64,000 nucleotides of DNA from Melioribacter sp. Its GTDB lineage: Bacteria > Bacteroidota > Ignavibacteria > Ignavibacteriales > Melioribacteraceae. A program made the translations under genes and the position numbers. Positions within the stretch are counted from its first letter, which is position 1. Every line of letters begins with the position of its first letter. This document shows positions 45,978 through 56,315 of the stretch, one piece after another. The stretch is from positions 1-64,000 of the forward strand of contig PMDS01000091.1 in NCBI GenBank assembly GCA_003155655.1, given 5' to 3'. The notes below the pieces were generated by a model. The model was not told the origin of the DNA. It made no database searches and was given only the letters and a program-made list of their open reading frames with translations.

Positions 45978-48347
45978 TTATTCATAACGCAGAGCTTTTA
46001 TGGGATTTGCTATCGCTGCTTTTATTGACTGGAAACTCACGGTAATCAATGCAATTGCCAGGGCAATTCCTCCGGAAAGAACGAAAATCCACCAACTTAT
46101 ATCAATTCTATATGCAAAATTCTGAAGCCAAATTTTCATTACGTACCATGCAATAGGCCACGCAATTATGTTGGCTAAGATTACCCACTTTGCAAAATCT
46201 TTTGAAAGCATGTATAAAATTGCCGGCACCGATGCGCCCAATACTTTTCGAATACCGATATCTTTAGTTCGTTGTTGGATGAGATGTGCGGCTAAACCGA
46301 ATAACCCAAGACATGCAATTAGAATCGCCAAAAGCGAAGAGTAAGTGAATATTTCTCGAATCCTCATCTCACCACTGTATTGACGTTCAAACATATAATC
46401 AACAAAACTGCAATGGAATGAATGATTAGGATTATACTCAGCCCATTTGGTTTGTAAAAATGTTAACGTGCTTTGAATATTTTTTCCATTGATGCGCGCG
46501 GCAATTATTTTATACGAAGGTGACTGCAACATTACTATAGGAGAAATTTTCCGGTTAACGGCTTCAAAGTGAAAGTCCTTCACAACACCGATAATTATTC
46601 CACTTCGATTGTTGTAACGTAAAGGTATGTTGATCGCTTCATCGGCATATTTAAAACCCATTTTTTTTACGGCAGTTTCATTTAGAATAAATGATTCCGA
46701 CAAATCTGTTTGAAACTGCTGTAAAAAATTACGGCCGGCGATTATTTTCATTTCAAATGTTGGTATATAATCACGATCGACTTCAATATATGGTAGTCTG
46801 AATTCGATGTTTTTGAATTCATTGTTTATAAAAACACTTGCTCCCCCGGCATCATTTAATTGATCCGGTGGAACTCGCGAAGCACCTGTTACGCTAATAA
46901 TATTTGGATTCTGTAATAATTGCTGCTTTACTGCTTCAAAATTATTTTGAATAAAATTACTCGAAGGCAAAATCAGAATGCCATTCTTGTTAAAACCCAA
47001 TTTTTTATTCAGCATAAAATCCAACTGACTGCTGATTATACCAATGCACACAATAAAAATACTTGAAATAGTAAACTGCGCTACAACGAGAGTTTTCCTG
47101 AACGATGCTTTTCTGCCGGATCCGGCTAATGCGCCACTCAAAATTTTATAAGGCTTAAATGATGCAAAGAAAAACGAGGGTAATATTCCCGCAAATATTC
47201 CGATTATTACAGCAATTATTGTAAGGATAGAAATTAATTTAAAATCCGCTAGTTGATTTATTGAAATATCGGCTGATAAAAGTTCATTGAAACCTGGGAT
47301 AATAAAAGCTACCAAAAATAGCGCTACGAAATACGAGATAAGGGTTGTTAAAACCGATTCAAATAATAATTGTTTAATTATTTGTGTCTTTAATGCCCCG
47401 ACAACTTTTCTAATACCAATTTCTTTTGCACGTGTAGCGGAACGTGCAGTGGATATATTTATAAAATTGAAACATGCAACTAAAAGAATCAAAAAAGCAA
47501 CCAAGGTAATATAAAACATAGGTTCCCTAAAATTACCCATGTGAATGTCGGAGAATTTTTCAAGTTCCAACTTTGTCCATTTATCACTGTCTGGGCCAAT
47601 ATTTTTATTAATACACCAATCAAGTTGTGATTTTAATCTATTGTAATCATAGCCTTGGGGAAGAAGAATAAATGTGATATAATCATTGTTGCTCCAGTCC
47701 TGCATCTTTTCTAACCCTACTAAATTTTCCCAAGTACTCATTGAGCCGATAAAATTAAATTGAAGTGTCGATGTTGTAGGAATAGTTTTAATAACGCCAG
47801 TAACTTTATAGGAATACTCAACACTATTCGTTTCACAATTAATTGTTTCTCCCAACACATTATCTTTATTAAAATATTTTTTTGCTATTTCTTCCGTAAT
47901 AACCAGCGAGTTTGGACTTGTCAATGCAGTTTTCGGATTTCCTTCCAGCCAATCAAAAGTAAAAATATTTGAGATGGCATTATCGGCATAAACAAACTTG
48001 TTTTCGGTAAAATGTTTTTCGCCTACCGACATTATTTGCTGTTGGTATTTAATTCGGGTAGAATTTATAATATCCGGGAAATCATTTTTTAATAATGGAC
48101 CAACTTGCGGCGCATTTTGATTTAGATGAAGATTTACGGAACCATCGGGATCAAGGAACAAACGGTTCACACGATAAATTTGACTGTAATTCACATTTTG
48201 CCGGTCAAATTCTATGTGATATGAATCCCATAAAAGTGCGACGATAAAACATGTTAATCCCAATGTCAACCCAAGTATATTAATAACAGAAAAAACTTTA
48301 TAACGTATAATATTTCTGAATGCAATTTTCAAATAATTTTTTAACAT
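45978..48347 (-). CDS. ABC permease, FtsX/MacB-like (Perm-17)
   Basis: A 789-residue permease. TM1 region FSVINILGLTLGLTCFIVALLW followed by DSYHIEFDRQNVNYSQIYRV. First loop motif KEIGIRKVVGA, second KDIGIRKVLGA at 695 (Asp for Glu, as in Perm-6). The C-terminal arm is IWLQNFAYRIDISWWIF, ending AIANPIKALRYE. The second periplasmic domain has SRVPPDQLNDAGGASVF and ends ERQYSGEMRIREIF before TM6. The start lies behind TAAGGAG, in which TAA is the stop of Perm-18. First periplasmic domain: WLEGNPKTALTSPNSLVITEEIAKKYF. Confidence 0.88.
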   Translation of the reverse strand: MLKNYLKIAFRNIIRYKVFSVINILGLTLGLTCFIVALLWDSYHIEFDRQNVNYSQIYRVNRLFLDPDGSVNLHLNQNAPQVGPLLKNDFPDIINSTRIKYQQQIMSVGEKHFTENKFVYADNAISNIFTFDWLEGNPKTALTSPNSLVITEEIAKKYFNKDNVLGETINCETNSVEYSYKVTGVIKTIPTTSTLQFNFIGSMSTWENLVGLEKMQDWSNNDYITFILLPQGYDYNRLKSQLDWCINKNIGPDSDKWTKLELEKFSDIHMGNFREPMFYITLVAFLILLVACFNFINISTARSATRAKEIGIRKVVGALKTQIIKQLLFESVLTTLISYFVALFLVAFIIPGFNELLSADISINQLADFKLISILTIIAVIIGIFAGILPSFFFASFKPYKILSGALAGSGRKASFRKTLVVAQFTISSIFIVCIGIISSQLDFMLNKKLGFNKNGILILPSSNFIQNNFEAVKQQLLQNPNIISVTGASRVPPDQLNDAGGASVFINNEFKNIEFRLPYIEVDRDYIPTFEMKIIAGRNFLQQFQTDLSESFILNETAVKKMGFKYADEAINIPLRYNNRSGIIIGVVKDFHFEAVNRKISPIVMLQSPSYKIIAARINGKNIQSTLTFLQTKWAEYNPNHSFHCSFVDYMFERQYSGEMRIREIFTYSSLLAILIACLGLFGLAAHLIQQRTKDIGIRKVLGASVPAILYMLSKDFAKWVILANIIAWPIAWYVMKIWLQNFAYRIDISWWIFVLSGGIALAIALITVSFQSIKAAIANPIKALRYE

Positions 48348-48359
48348 CCCCTTTTCTCC

Positions 48360-50744
48360 TTATTCATATCGTAATGCTTTTATGGGATTTGCTGTTGCAG
48401 CTTTAATTGCACGGTAACCAATTGCACTTAAGGCGACTAATAGAGTGAACATTATAGAAATAATAATTATTGTAATATCCATACTAATTCTGTAAGCAAA
48501 ATTCTCAAGCCATTTATTTGTTACATAAAATGCAACCGGTATTGCAATTATACATGCTGCAATAATCCATATGACGAATTGTCTGCTGAACAGAACAATG
48601 ATATTATAGATTCCGGCACCAAAAACTTTCCGCACACCTATTTCTTTTGTCTTTTTAACAGCAACATATGATGTGAATCCCATTAGACCAATGCAGGATA
48701 TTATTACCGCCAGAAGAGTAAATACGGAGAGTACATTTTGTATTTTTTCTTCCGATGAGTAAAGCGCTTTATATGCATCCGACATGAATTTATATTCAAA
48801 CACCTGCCCCGCAAATATTTTATTCCAAACATCTTTTATTGAAGATATTGTTTGAGCAATATTTTTATCGTTAATTTTTATTGCATAAGTAAAATAGCTA
48901 TCCGGGTTAATGCTTATGATGCATGGGTCTATTTTTTTCTGAAACGAGTAAACATGAAAATCTTTTACTACGCCAATGACTGTTACAATTTTTGAGCCGT
49001 ACATGATTAATTTTGAGCCGATTGGATTATTTAGATTAAGAGACTTAACGGCTGTTTCGTTTATAATAATGCTTTCACCGGCGTCAGTACTCATTTCTTT
49101 TGAAAAATCTCGGCCATTGACAAGCTTTAATTCAAGAGTTTTAATAAAATCGTAATCAGCGGGTATAAGCTGAACCTTACTGGATTTAGAGTTATCCCCG
49201 TCCTGCTTTTTGATTGAGATTGAAAACCTGCTGTTTATGCCGGGGAGCGTATAAGCGCCGGTAAATCCAAGTACATCGCTGTTCTTTTGTAATTCGTTCT
49301 TAAATATTTCATAGTTGCTTTTTGATTCTTGAGGATTCTGATGGAGAGACAATAAAACTACATTTTCTTTATGTATACCAATGTCCGAATTCTTCATAAA
49401 ATCAATTTGTTTATATACAGTAAGTGTTCCCAAAATTAAAAACACTGAAAATGTGAACTGAACAATTGTTGATACTTGTCTAAACGAAAATTTCTTATTT
49501 ATCATGAAATCATTTTTTATTGTCTGTGCCGGATTAAATTTTGAAAGAAATAATGCGGGGTAACTGCCTGCTATCAAAGCAATAACAAACAACAGCAATA
49601 AAATTGTTACGAGAATTGATGCTATATGACTCCGGTTAAAATTATATGCAGCTCCTAAATAAGAATAGAATTTATTATAGGTTATAAGGAAAAGGATACT
49701 TCCAAAGACCAACGCGGCAAGAGTAACAGAAAAAGATTCGAATAAAAACTGTTTGATCAGCTGCACTCTAGTAGCACCGATTACTTTTCTAATTCCGACT
49801 TCTTTAAAATTGTCAAAATATCTTGCCGTTGAAAGATTCATAAAATTAAAACATGCAATAACTAAAACAAGAATTGCAGTGGATAAGAATATATACAAGT
49901 AATTTTTGTTTCCCTTTGGTCCCGGGTCTCCAAAACTTGCTGCAGTCCAGTGAATGTCATCGAGACTTTGAATTACAAATTTGACGTCTTGAGCAAATTG
50001 TTCTCCGGCATTAGCTTTAACAAGTTCATCAAGTTTTGAGTTAAAATCTTTCAAAGAAGAATTCTTTTTTAATAAAACATAAGTTAAATCTTCACCCCAC
50101 TGGTTCCACGGCTTATCTGCTTTGATTCCCATAGCCTCAAGCGACGAATATGATGCAAGCAGTTCACACCGAAGGTGAGTATTGTATGGAAGATCTTTAT
50201 ATACACCGGTTATTTTAAACAAGTGATCTTTAAAGCTAAGAGTCTTACCTGTTGGATTTTCATTACCAAAATATTTTTTAGCTTTAGTTTCGCAAAGTAT
50301 AATGGAAAACGGATCCGATAAAGAAGAGTTTTCATTCCCGGTAATAAATTCGAAAGTAAATAATTTCAAGATCGAGGGATCAACGAAATAAAAATTTTCT
50401 TCTTGAACTTTTTGATTATTTGGCAAAGTGAATTCATCTTCACCGCCATTTCTTACTCTACCGGCTAACTCAACTTCAGGATAATTGGAACTTAAAGCCG
50501 GTCCCAATGCAGGCATAGCGCCTGCAAAAAGCATTTTACTGCCTCCTTTACCCCATTCAAATGCCAAACGGTAAATGTTATCTTTATTCTTTTGATAATT
50601 ATCATAGCTTTTTTCATATATAACATAAGTTAGCATCATTAAACAAAGTGTGATACCAACCCCAAGTCCGAATATATTTATGAATGAAAACAATTTGTTT
50701 TTCCATAAACTTCTGATTGTAATTTTTATATAGTTCTTAAGCAT
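48360..50744 (-). CDS. ABC permease, FtsX/MacB-like (Perm-18)
   Basis: A 794-residue permease, the first read after ATPase A. First loop motif KEVGIRKVIGA, second KEIGVRKVFGA at 700 (Phe for Leu). The C-terminal arm starts canonically (KWLENFAYRI) but continues SMDITIIIISIMF instead of SWWIFVLSGG, giving a more hydrophobic TM8; it ends ANPIKALRYE. First periplasmic domain: EFTLPNNQKVQEENFYFVDPSILKLF. CATTGGAGAAGT lies before the ATG. The 71-bp spacer upstream contains a 12-bp perfect palindrome (795-806 of the 50k block). Confidence 0.87.
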   Translation of the reverse strand: MLKNYIKITIRSLWKNKLFSFINIFGLGVGITLCLMMLTYVIYEKSYDNYQKNKDNIYRLAFEWGKGGSKMLFAGAMPALGPALSSNYPEVELAGRVRNGGEDEFTLPNNQKVQEENFYFVDPSILKLFTFEFITGNENSSLSDPFSIILCETKAKKYFGNENPTGKTLSFKDHLFKITGVYKDLPYNTHLRCELLASYSSLEAMGIKADKPWNQWGEDLTYVLLKKNSSLKDFNSKLDELVKANAGEQFAQDVKFVIQSLDDIHWTAASFGDPGPKGNKNYLYIFLSTAILVLVIACFNFMNLSTARYFDNFKEVGIRKVIGATRVQLIKQFLFESFSVTLAALVFGSILFLITYNKFYSYLGAAYNFNRSHIASILVTILLLLFVIALIAGSYPALFLSKFNPAQTIKNDFMINKKFSFRQVSTIVQFTFSVFLILGTLTVYKQIDFMKNSDIGIHKENVVLLSLHQNPQESKSNYEIFKNELQKNSDVLGFTGAYTLPGINSRFSISIKKQDGDNSKSSKVQLIPADYDFIKTLELKLVNGRDFSKEMSTDAGESIIINETAVKSLNLNNPIGSKLIMYGSKIVTVIGVVKDFHVYSFQKKIDPCIISINPDSYFTYAIKINDKNIAQTISSIKDVWNKIFAGQVFEYKFMSDAYKALYSSEEKIQNVLSVFTLLAVIISCIGLMGFTSYVAVKKTKEIGVRKVFGAGIYNIIVLFSRQFVIWIIAACIIAIPVAFYVTNKWLENFAYRISMDITIIIISIMFTLLVALSAIGYRAIKAATANPIKALRYE

Positions 50745-50794
50745 TACTTCTCCAATGAATAATTACCATTATTTAAATCAATTAATATTTTCTT

Positions 50795-50806
50795 ATTGCC
50801 GGCAAT
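50795..50806. promoter_or_regulatory. 12-bp palindrome downstream of ATPase A
   Basis: The sequence ATTGCCGGCAAT is self-complementary and GC-rich in an AT-rich spacer, 10 bp beyond the stop of ATPase A. It might be a short hairpin or protein-binding site; no second copy was noticed. Confidence 0.25.
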
Positions 50807-50815
50807 TATAATTAC

Positions 50816-51478
50816 TTACTTCTCAATCCATCCGTCGTTCAATTTTATAATCTTATTACCGTACTTAGCATTTTCCTCCGAATGTGTTACCTGGATAATT
50901 GTTGTTCCTTCATCATTTAATTTTTTAAGCAATTCCATGATCTCTTTTCCCTGACCGGAATGGAGATTGCCTGTTGGTTCATCGGCAAGAATAAGCTTTG
51001 GTTTAGTAATTATTGCCCTTGCAATTGCTACAAGCTGCTGCTGCCCGCCGGAAAGCTGATTTGGGAACAAATCTTTTTTTGCCACCATGTTGAATCGGTC
51101 AAGCAAATCAGCAACCATACCTTTCCTTTCGGAAGTTTTTATTTTTTGATACAGTAATGGAGTTTCAAGATTTTCCAATACTGTTAACTCATCAATAAGA
51201 TGGTATTGTTGGAAAACAAAACCGATGTGGGATTTATGCAGCTCAGTGAGTTTCTTTTCTTTCATTTTATGCACGGGCTCATCATAAAAATAATATTCAC
51301 CTTCCGAGGCGGTATCTAGCATTCCAATAATATAAAGCAAAGTTGATTTTCCTGCGCCGGATGGTCCCATAACTGAGATAAATTCGCCTTCATTAATCTC
51401 AAGATTGATATTCCTGAGTACAAATGTTTTAATGAATTTGTTTTCATAATATTTCGAAATGTTGTTTAGCTTAATCAT
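50816..51478 (-). CDS. ABC transporter ATPase, MacB/LolD type (ATPase A)
   Basis: A 220-residue stand-alone nucleotide-binding protein. Walker [10 protein letters not shown] at 38-46, Q-loop Gln90 in FVFQQYHL, signature LSGGQ at 142-146, Walker B LILADE at 162-167 with catalytic Glu167, H-loop His199. These place it in the LolD/MacB/FtsE group that pairs with FtsX-type permeases on the cytoplasmic face. Two departures: the D-loop reads NLHS (His173 where Asp is nearly universal) and the signature continues [10 protein letters not shown], with Leu where Arg is usual. Start behind AAGGAAT. It lies between Perm-18 and Perm-19 on the same strand and is their likely motor. Confidence 0.9.
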   Translation of the reverse strand: MIKLNNISKYYENKFIKTFVLRNINLEINEGEFISVMGPSGAGKSTLLYIIGMLDTASEGEYYFYDEPVHKMKEKKLTELHKSHIGFVFQQYHLIDELTVLENLETPLLYQKIKTSERKGMVADLLDRFNMVAKKDLFPNQLSGGQQQLVAIARAIITKPKLILADEPTGNLHSGQGKEIMELLKKLNDEGTTIIQVTHSEENAKYGNKIIKLNDGWIEK

Positions 51479-51503
51479 AATTTTATTCCTTGATTGTTAT
51501 TCG

Positions 51504-53855
51504 TTATTCATACCTAATACTTTTAACAGGATTCATAAGCGCTGCTCTAGTTGCCTGAATACCAATTGTCATGATAACAATTACCATTACAAATAAAGTA
51601 GTTAATAGAAATATCCATACATCGAATGATATTCTATAAGCAAAGTTTTGGAGCCATTTATTAATTAAGTAATATGCAACCGGGAAAGTAATGATTGTGG
51701 ATATTACCGAAGTTAATAGTAAATCTTTAAGTGTCAGTGCAATTAAGCTTTTTACAGAGGCGCCCAATACTTTTCTGATTCCAATTTCTTTAACCCGGTT
51801 TTGAATAAGAAACAATGACATGCCAAATATTCCCAGGCATGCTACAGAAATTGCTAAACCAGTAAATATGCCAAACACTTCTGCAAACCTTGTTTCCTGA
51901 CAATACATTGCATCTAATCTATCATCCAAAAAACTAAATGACATTGGCTTACCATTGTTATATTGTTTCGAGTTTTCGCTTATATATTTAATTGTATTGA
52001 TGATATTATCCGGTTGAATTCTGATTACTATATTACTTATTGACTTTGCGTTGTATCGAATAATAGCTGGTTTCACTACAGTGTGTAATGAATGAACAAT
52101 AAAATCTTTTGTAACACCAATAATTCTATAACCATAAAGTTCTTGACCCAGGGGAGATTTTAAATTCATGGCTTTCAAAGCACTTTCATTTATAATACAA
52201 ACTTTAGAAGAGTCACTCACACCAAACTCACGGAATGTTTGTCCGGAAAGCATCTTAATTTGAAGTGTCTCTATAAAATCTTCATCTGCTAAAAGGATTT
52301 CCGAAACTACCTGGCTGGCAGTCCCGGGGGCTGAATCAACAATCATGCTATAAGAATTCTCCCCTGGCAGAATCGCACCCGCTGATATATTGATAATATT
52401 CGGATTGCTTTTTAGAAGATTTTTAAAAGCATAGTAATCATTATTAAACCGTTCATAATCAGGGGTAAAAAAAACAAGCTGTTCTTTATTAAATCCAAAG
52501 TCTTTGTCATGGAAATATAGAAGCTGTTTAAATATTGTAATAGAAGAAAATATTAACCCGCTGAAAATAATTATTGGCACTGCTATCAATATTCTTCTAA
52601 AATATATTTTATTCGATCCGCTTGAATTTCTTCTTCTTAAAATATCCGCCGGATGCAATTTGAATATGTATGCCCATACATATAATCCGGATATTGTCCC
52701 GACAATAACTGCCACAAAAACAAACAATAATACAAACATCCAAGAATGGAAATACTCACTGTAAATTTTTATTCCGATTAACTGCGTAAATTGAGGCAAT
52801 AGTATTTGCACTAGAATTACTGCCGGTAAAAGAGCCATAAAAGTGATCAAAAGAGATTCTATCATTATCTGGTAGAACAGATCTCGTTTTAAGGCTCCTA
52901 TGATCTTTCTAATACCAATTTCTTTAATTCTTAAACTGGTTCTTCCAATATTGAGCATTAAAAATGTAATTAGAGAAATAGCAAATATTAATATTGCAGC
53001 TATTGAATAAATGTATACATTAGATAAATTTCCATGACGGAAATGAATATTATCCACCATTGTTCCCTGATGAAAATAAATATCCTTGACCGGGAATAAA
53101 TGAAATTTTAGATCTAGAGCAATTAAAGAGTAATCGCTAAAACCACCCAGTTTTTGATTTAATCCATTAATATCTGCTGAATGTGATAGAAGAACATATG
53201 TAAGGAATCTTGGGTACATCCTTGGTGAGAGAAACGCATTAAAATCAGGATTAATTGTAATAGGAACAATAAAATCCGCAGAGAATGTTGACGTTTCAGG
53301 AATATCTTTTAATACAGCAATTATTGTAAGATCATATTCATTTTTGCCGCATTTAAGATTTAGCACTTTACCGCATGGTTCAACACTTCCGAAATACTTT
53401 TCAGCCATCGATTCTGTTATAACGATCCATTTATCACCATCCGGAGCAGTTGGGTATTTCCCAAGTTTGGCAGGTAGTGTTAGAATATCAAATATACCTG
53501 GATCAGTAAATGCGCAGCGTTTTTCTTCAAAGACCCGGTCTTGATATTTTATTACAGTCTTTTCATTTGAATATCTTGCAAAATTTTCAATTTCGGGATA
53601 TTTTTCCTTCAATTTTGCAGCCAGTGTCAACGGACAAAAGGCTGTAGAATTATTAAATATTTTGATCTCTGATGTTAGTAAATAGATATCATCAATTTTC
53701 TTATTGTATTTATCAAAGCTAATTTGATATAAAACATATAATAACATTATGAAAAAAGTTGCCAGCCCAACAGTTAATCCAATTATGTTAATGGATGAGT
53801 AGGTTTTATATAACCTAATATTTCTTAAAGCAATTTTAAGATAACTTCTTATCAT
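51504..53855 (-). CDS. ABC permease, FtsX/MacB-like (Perm-19)
   Basis: A 783-residue permease, 25 bp upstream of ATPase A in transcript order. Closest relative by eye is Perm-2: shared KDIYFHQGTMV...GNLSNVYIYS before TM2, SEYFHSWMF between TM3 and TM4, KDFGFNKEQLV and NPNIINIS after TM5, and GLFGMSLF/GIFGMSLF near TM6. First loop motif KEIGIRKIIGA, second KEIGIRKVLGA at 689. The C-terminal arm is KWLQNFAYRISFDVWIF, ending LMNPVKSIRYE. The TM2 region is atypical (FAISLITFLMLNIGRTSLR in place of the NFINLSTAR block). AAGGAGGG precedes the ATG. Confidence 0.88.
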   Translation of the reverse strand: MIRSYLKIALRNIRLYKTYSSINIIGLTVGLATFFIMLLYVLYQISFDKYNKKIDDIYLLTSEIKIFNNSTAFCPLTLAAKLKEKYPEIENFARYSNEKTVIKYQDRVFEEKRCAFTDPGIFDILTLPAKLGKYPTAPDGDKWIVITESMAEKYFGSVEPCGKVLNLKCGKNEYDLTIIAVLKDIPETSTFSADFIVPITINPDFNAFLSPRMYPRFLTYVLLSHSADINGLNQKLGGFSDYSLIALDLKFHLFPVKDIYFHQGTMVDNIHFRHGNLSNVYIYSIAAILIFAISLITFLMLNIGRTSLRIKEIGIRKIIGALKRDLFYQIMIESLLITFMALLPAVILVQILLPQFTQLIGIKIYSEYFHSWMFVLLFVFVAVIVGTISGLYVWAYIFKLHPADILRRRNSSGSNKIYFRRILIAVPIIIFSGLIFSSITIFKQLLYFHDKDFGFNKEQLVFFTPDYERFNNDYYAFKNLLKSNPNIINISAGAILPGENSYSMIVDSAPGTASQVVSEILLADEDFIETLQIKMLSGQTFREFGVSDSSKVCIINESALKAMNLKSPLGQELYGYRIIGVTKDFIVHSLHTVVKPAIIRYNAKSISNIVIRIQPDNIINTIKYISENSKQYNNGKPMSFSFLDDRLDAMYCQETRFAEVFGIFTGLAISVACLGIFGMSLFLIQNRVKEIGIRKVLGASVKSLIALTLKDLLLTSVISTIITFPVAYYLINKWLQNFAYRISFDVWIFLLTTLFVMVIVIMTIGIQATRAALMNPVKSIRYE

Positions 53856-53909
53856 AAACCCTCCTTGAATTTTACTGCTGTTTTCAGCGTCATCAATGTA
53901 ATTTCTGTA

Positions 53910-56303
53910 TCATTCATATCTTATACTCTTAACAGGGTTAGACAAAGCAGCCTTGATTGTCTGCGAACTAACGGTTATAAGAGCAATCAATAAAGCCATT
54001 CCGCCGGATAATACAAAAATCCACCAGCTTATATTAATTCTGTATGCAAAGTCTTGCAGCCAGTTAGTCATAAAATAATATGCAGCCGGTACTGCAATTA
54101 TATTCGCATAAAATACCAACTTTAGGAATTGTTTTGAAAGAGTTCCAACAACATCAGAAACTGAAGCACCCAATACTTTACGGATTCCGATTTCTTTTCT
54201 TTTTTGTTCAACAATGAAGGATGCTAAACCCAATAAACCAAGGCACGCAATGAAGATTGCCAGACCTGAAGAATAACTTACGATTTCAGCAAACCGTTCT
54301 TCTCTTTTGTACAATGAATTGAAATCAGAATCCAGGAAAGAATAATCAAATGCTCTTTGCTCAGCATACCGGTTCCACACTGATTTTATATAATCTATTG
54401 TGGCAGGTAGGTCCTGCGATTTTGTTTTTATCGATAAGTACTGTAACCAGGGTTCATGCATCCTAATAAACAAAGGAAGTATTTTTTGATGCAGAGAATG
54501 CATATTAAAATCTTTTATAATGCCTATAACATTATATTTATCGCCATTTATGTTAAGAGTCTTGCCAACTGCATCTTTCAGCCCTAATGATCTTGCCAGG
54601 GACTGGTTGATTAATACTGCATTCGCGCTATCGGTAGCAACTGATTTTGAGAAATTTCTCCCATCAACAATGGAAATACCAAATGTTGGTAGAAAATTAT
54701 AATCGCCGTACATTTGATAGGATTGTACATCAATTTCACCAGTTTCTCCAGATATTTTTACGTGAGTTGATGAATTGATATTAATAGGCAGATGACTACT
54801 TGCAGTAACTTCAACAATTGACGAATGCCGATTCAAATCATTTTTCATTAATTCTAGTTGTTTTACAACAGAAGCATCTTTAAGCGGGAGTACAATAATA
54901 TTCTCACGGTTATATCCCATGTCTTTATTTCTGATGTAATTCATTTGAGAAAGAATGATAAAGGTACACGCAATAAGCGCAATCGAAGCGGCAAATTGAG
55001 TAACCACTAAAATACGGCGTAATGCTGAATGTTTACCTTTTGCATTATCTCCTTTAATTACTTGCGCGGGTTGATAATTTGAAAGCACAAATGCCGGATA
55101 AGCACCGGACAATAACCCCACCAATAAAGTAATTACTAAAAAACCAATAAGAAAAGAAGGCTGAAACAATGCTGTGCTGCTAAATTTTATCCCGACTAAT
55201 TGATTAAATGAAGGTAAGAATAATAGATCAAGTATCAGAGCAAAAATTCCTGCTACAATTGAATACACAATTGAATCGCTTACGAATTGTGTGATTAATT
55301 GTATCTTATTAGCTCCTATAACCTTACGAACTCCCACTTCCCGCGCCCTCAACGAAGCCCGTGCCGTTGAAAGATTCATATAGTTTATACTAGCAATTGT
55401 AATTATTATAAATGCCATTGCGATAAGAACTAAGACAATCTTTATATCGCCATTTTCATTCAATGCAAAATTTGCTTTATTGTATAGATGGGTATCTTTT
55501 AAGGACTGCAGGTAATACTCTCTAACTTTTTTTGAACCTGTTGCACTATTTACATATTTCTTTATTATATATGGTAATTTCGTTTGAGTAAACTCAGGAT
55601 TTATTCCGTTTTTTAACTGTACATAAGTACACCAGGAGTTGTTTCCCCAAGCAAATGTCTGTTCTCTATTATTTAATGTTGAAGCATAAGTTTCAAAAGA
55701 AGTTATAATTCCATAGTTAGCAAATTGAGAATTAGCAGGCATAGACTTAAATACGCCGGTTACAGTCCATGTTTCATTTTCTCTAACCGTTATAGTTTTC
55801 CCAACAGGGTTGTCGTTACCAAAAAATTTCTTTGCATCATTTTCTGAAAGTATAACCGTGTTTTGCTGAGATAAAGCATTCTCTGGGTTGCCTTGTATAA
55901 ACTCAAATGAAAACATGTTGAATAAATTTGGAGCCGTAGCATAGAGAATATCTTCTTCGTAATTCTTTTTTCTATCGATATTAATAACAACATCTTTCCA
56001 ACTTGACATAGTCACATAATTATTAACTTCGGGAAATTCTAATTGAAGTGTGCGTCCGAGAGGTTCTTGTGTCACCCCAAAATAATCTGTGCCCATAAAA
56101 ATGTTGCCCGGCTGCCTTTGAATTACCCTGTAAATAGAATCTGTATTGGGATAGGATTTATCGTATTCCCATTCGAATTTTACATAAAGCATTATCAATG
56201 ACGCAACAGCAATTCCAATCGCAAGTCCCGAGATATTCAGGAATGTGAATGTTTTATGCCTGGTAATATTCCTAATCACAATTTTGAAATAATTTTTAAT
56301 CAT
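53910..56303 (-). CDS. ABC permease, FtsX/MacB-like (Perm-20)
   Basis: A 797-residue permease, very close tandem sister of Perm-21. The region after TM1 (VKFEWEYDKSYPNTDSIYRV) and TVTGV-KS-PANSQFA are shared. First loop motif REVGVRKVIGA, second KEIGIRKVLGA at 703. The C-terminal arm is NWLQDFAYRINISWWIF, ending LSNPVKSIRYE. The TM2 block ends NYMNLSTARASLRAREV, the same in both sisters. AGAGAGGA precedes the ATG, in a 12-bp spacer after the TAG of Perm-21. The second periplasmic domain differs more (SSHLPINI versus SQTPINI), so the sisters are diverging mainly outside the membrane parts. Confidence 0.9.
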   Translation of the reverse strand: MIKNYFKIVIRNITRHKTFTFLNISGLAIGIAVASLIMLYVKFEWEYDKSYPNTDSIYRVIQRQPGNIFMGTDYFGVTQEPLGRTLQLEFPEVNNYVTMSSWKDVVINIDRKKNYEEDILYATAPNLFNMFSFEFIQGNPENALSQQNTVILSENDAKKFFGNDNPVGKTITVRENETWTVTGVFKSMPANSQFANYGIITSFETYASTLNNREQTFAWGNNSWCTYVQLKNGINPEFTQTKLPYIIKKYVNSATGSKKVREYYLQSLKDTHLYNKANFALNENGDIKIVLVLIAMAFIIITIASINYMNLSTARASLRAREVGVRKVIGANKIQLITQFVSDSIVYSIVAGIFALILDLLFLPSFNQLVGIKFSSTALFQPSFLIGFLVITLLVGLLSGAYPAFVLSNYQPAQVIKGDNAKGKHSALRRILVVTQFAASIALIACTFIILSQMNYIRNKDMGYNRENIIVLPLKDASVVKQLELMKNDLNRHSSIVEVTASSHLPININSSTHVKISGETGEIDVQSYQMYGDYNFLPTFGISIVDGRNFSKSVATDSANAVLINQSLARSLGLKDAVGKTLNINGDKYNVIGIIKDFNMHSLHQKILPLFIRMHEPWLQYLSIKTKSQDLPATIDYIKSVWNRYAEQRAFDYSFLDSDFNSLYKREERFAEIVSYSSGLAIFIACLGLLGLASFIVEQKRKEIGIRKVLGASVSDVVGTLSKQFLKLVFYANIIAVPAAYYFMTNWLQDFAYRINISWWIFVLSGGMALLIALITVSSQTIKAALSNPVKSIRYE

Positions 56304-56315
56304 AATATATCCTCT

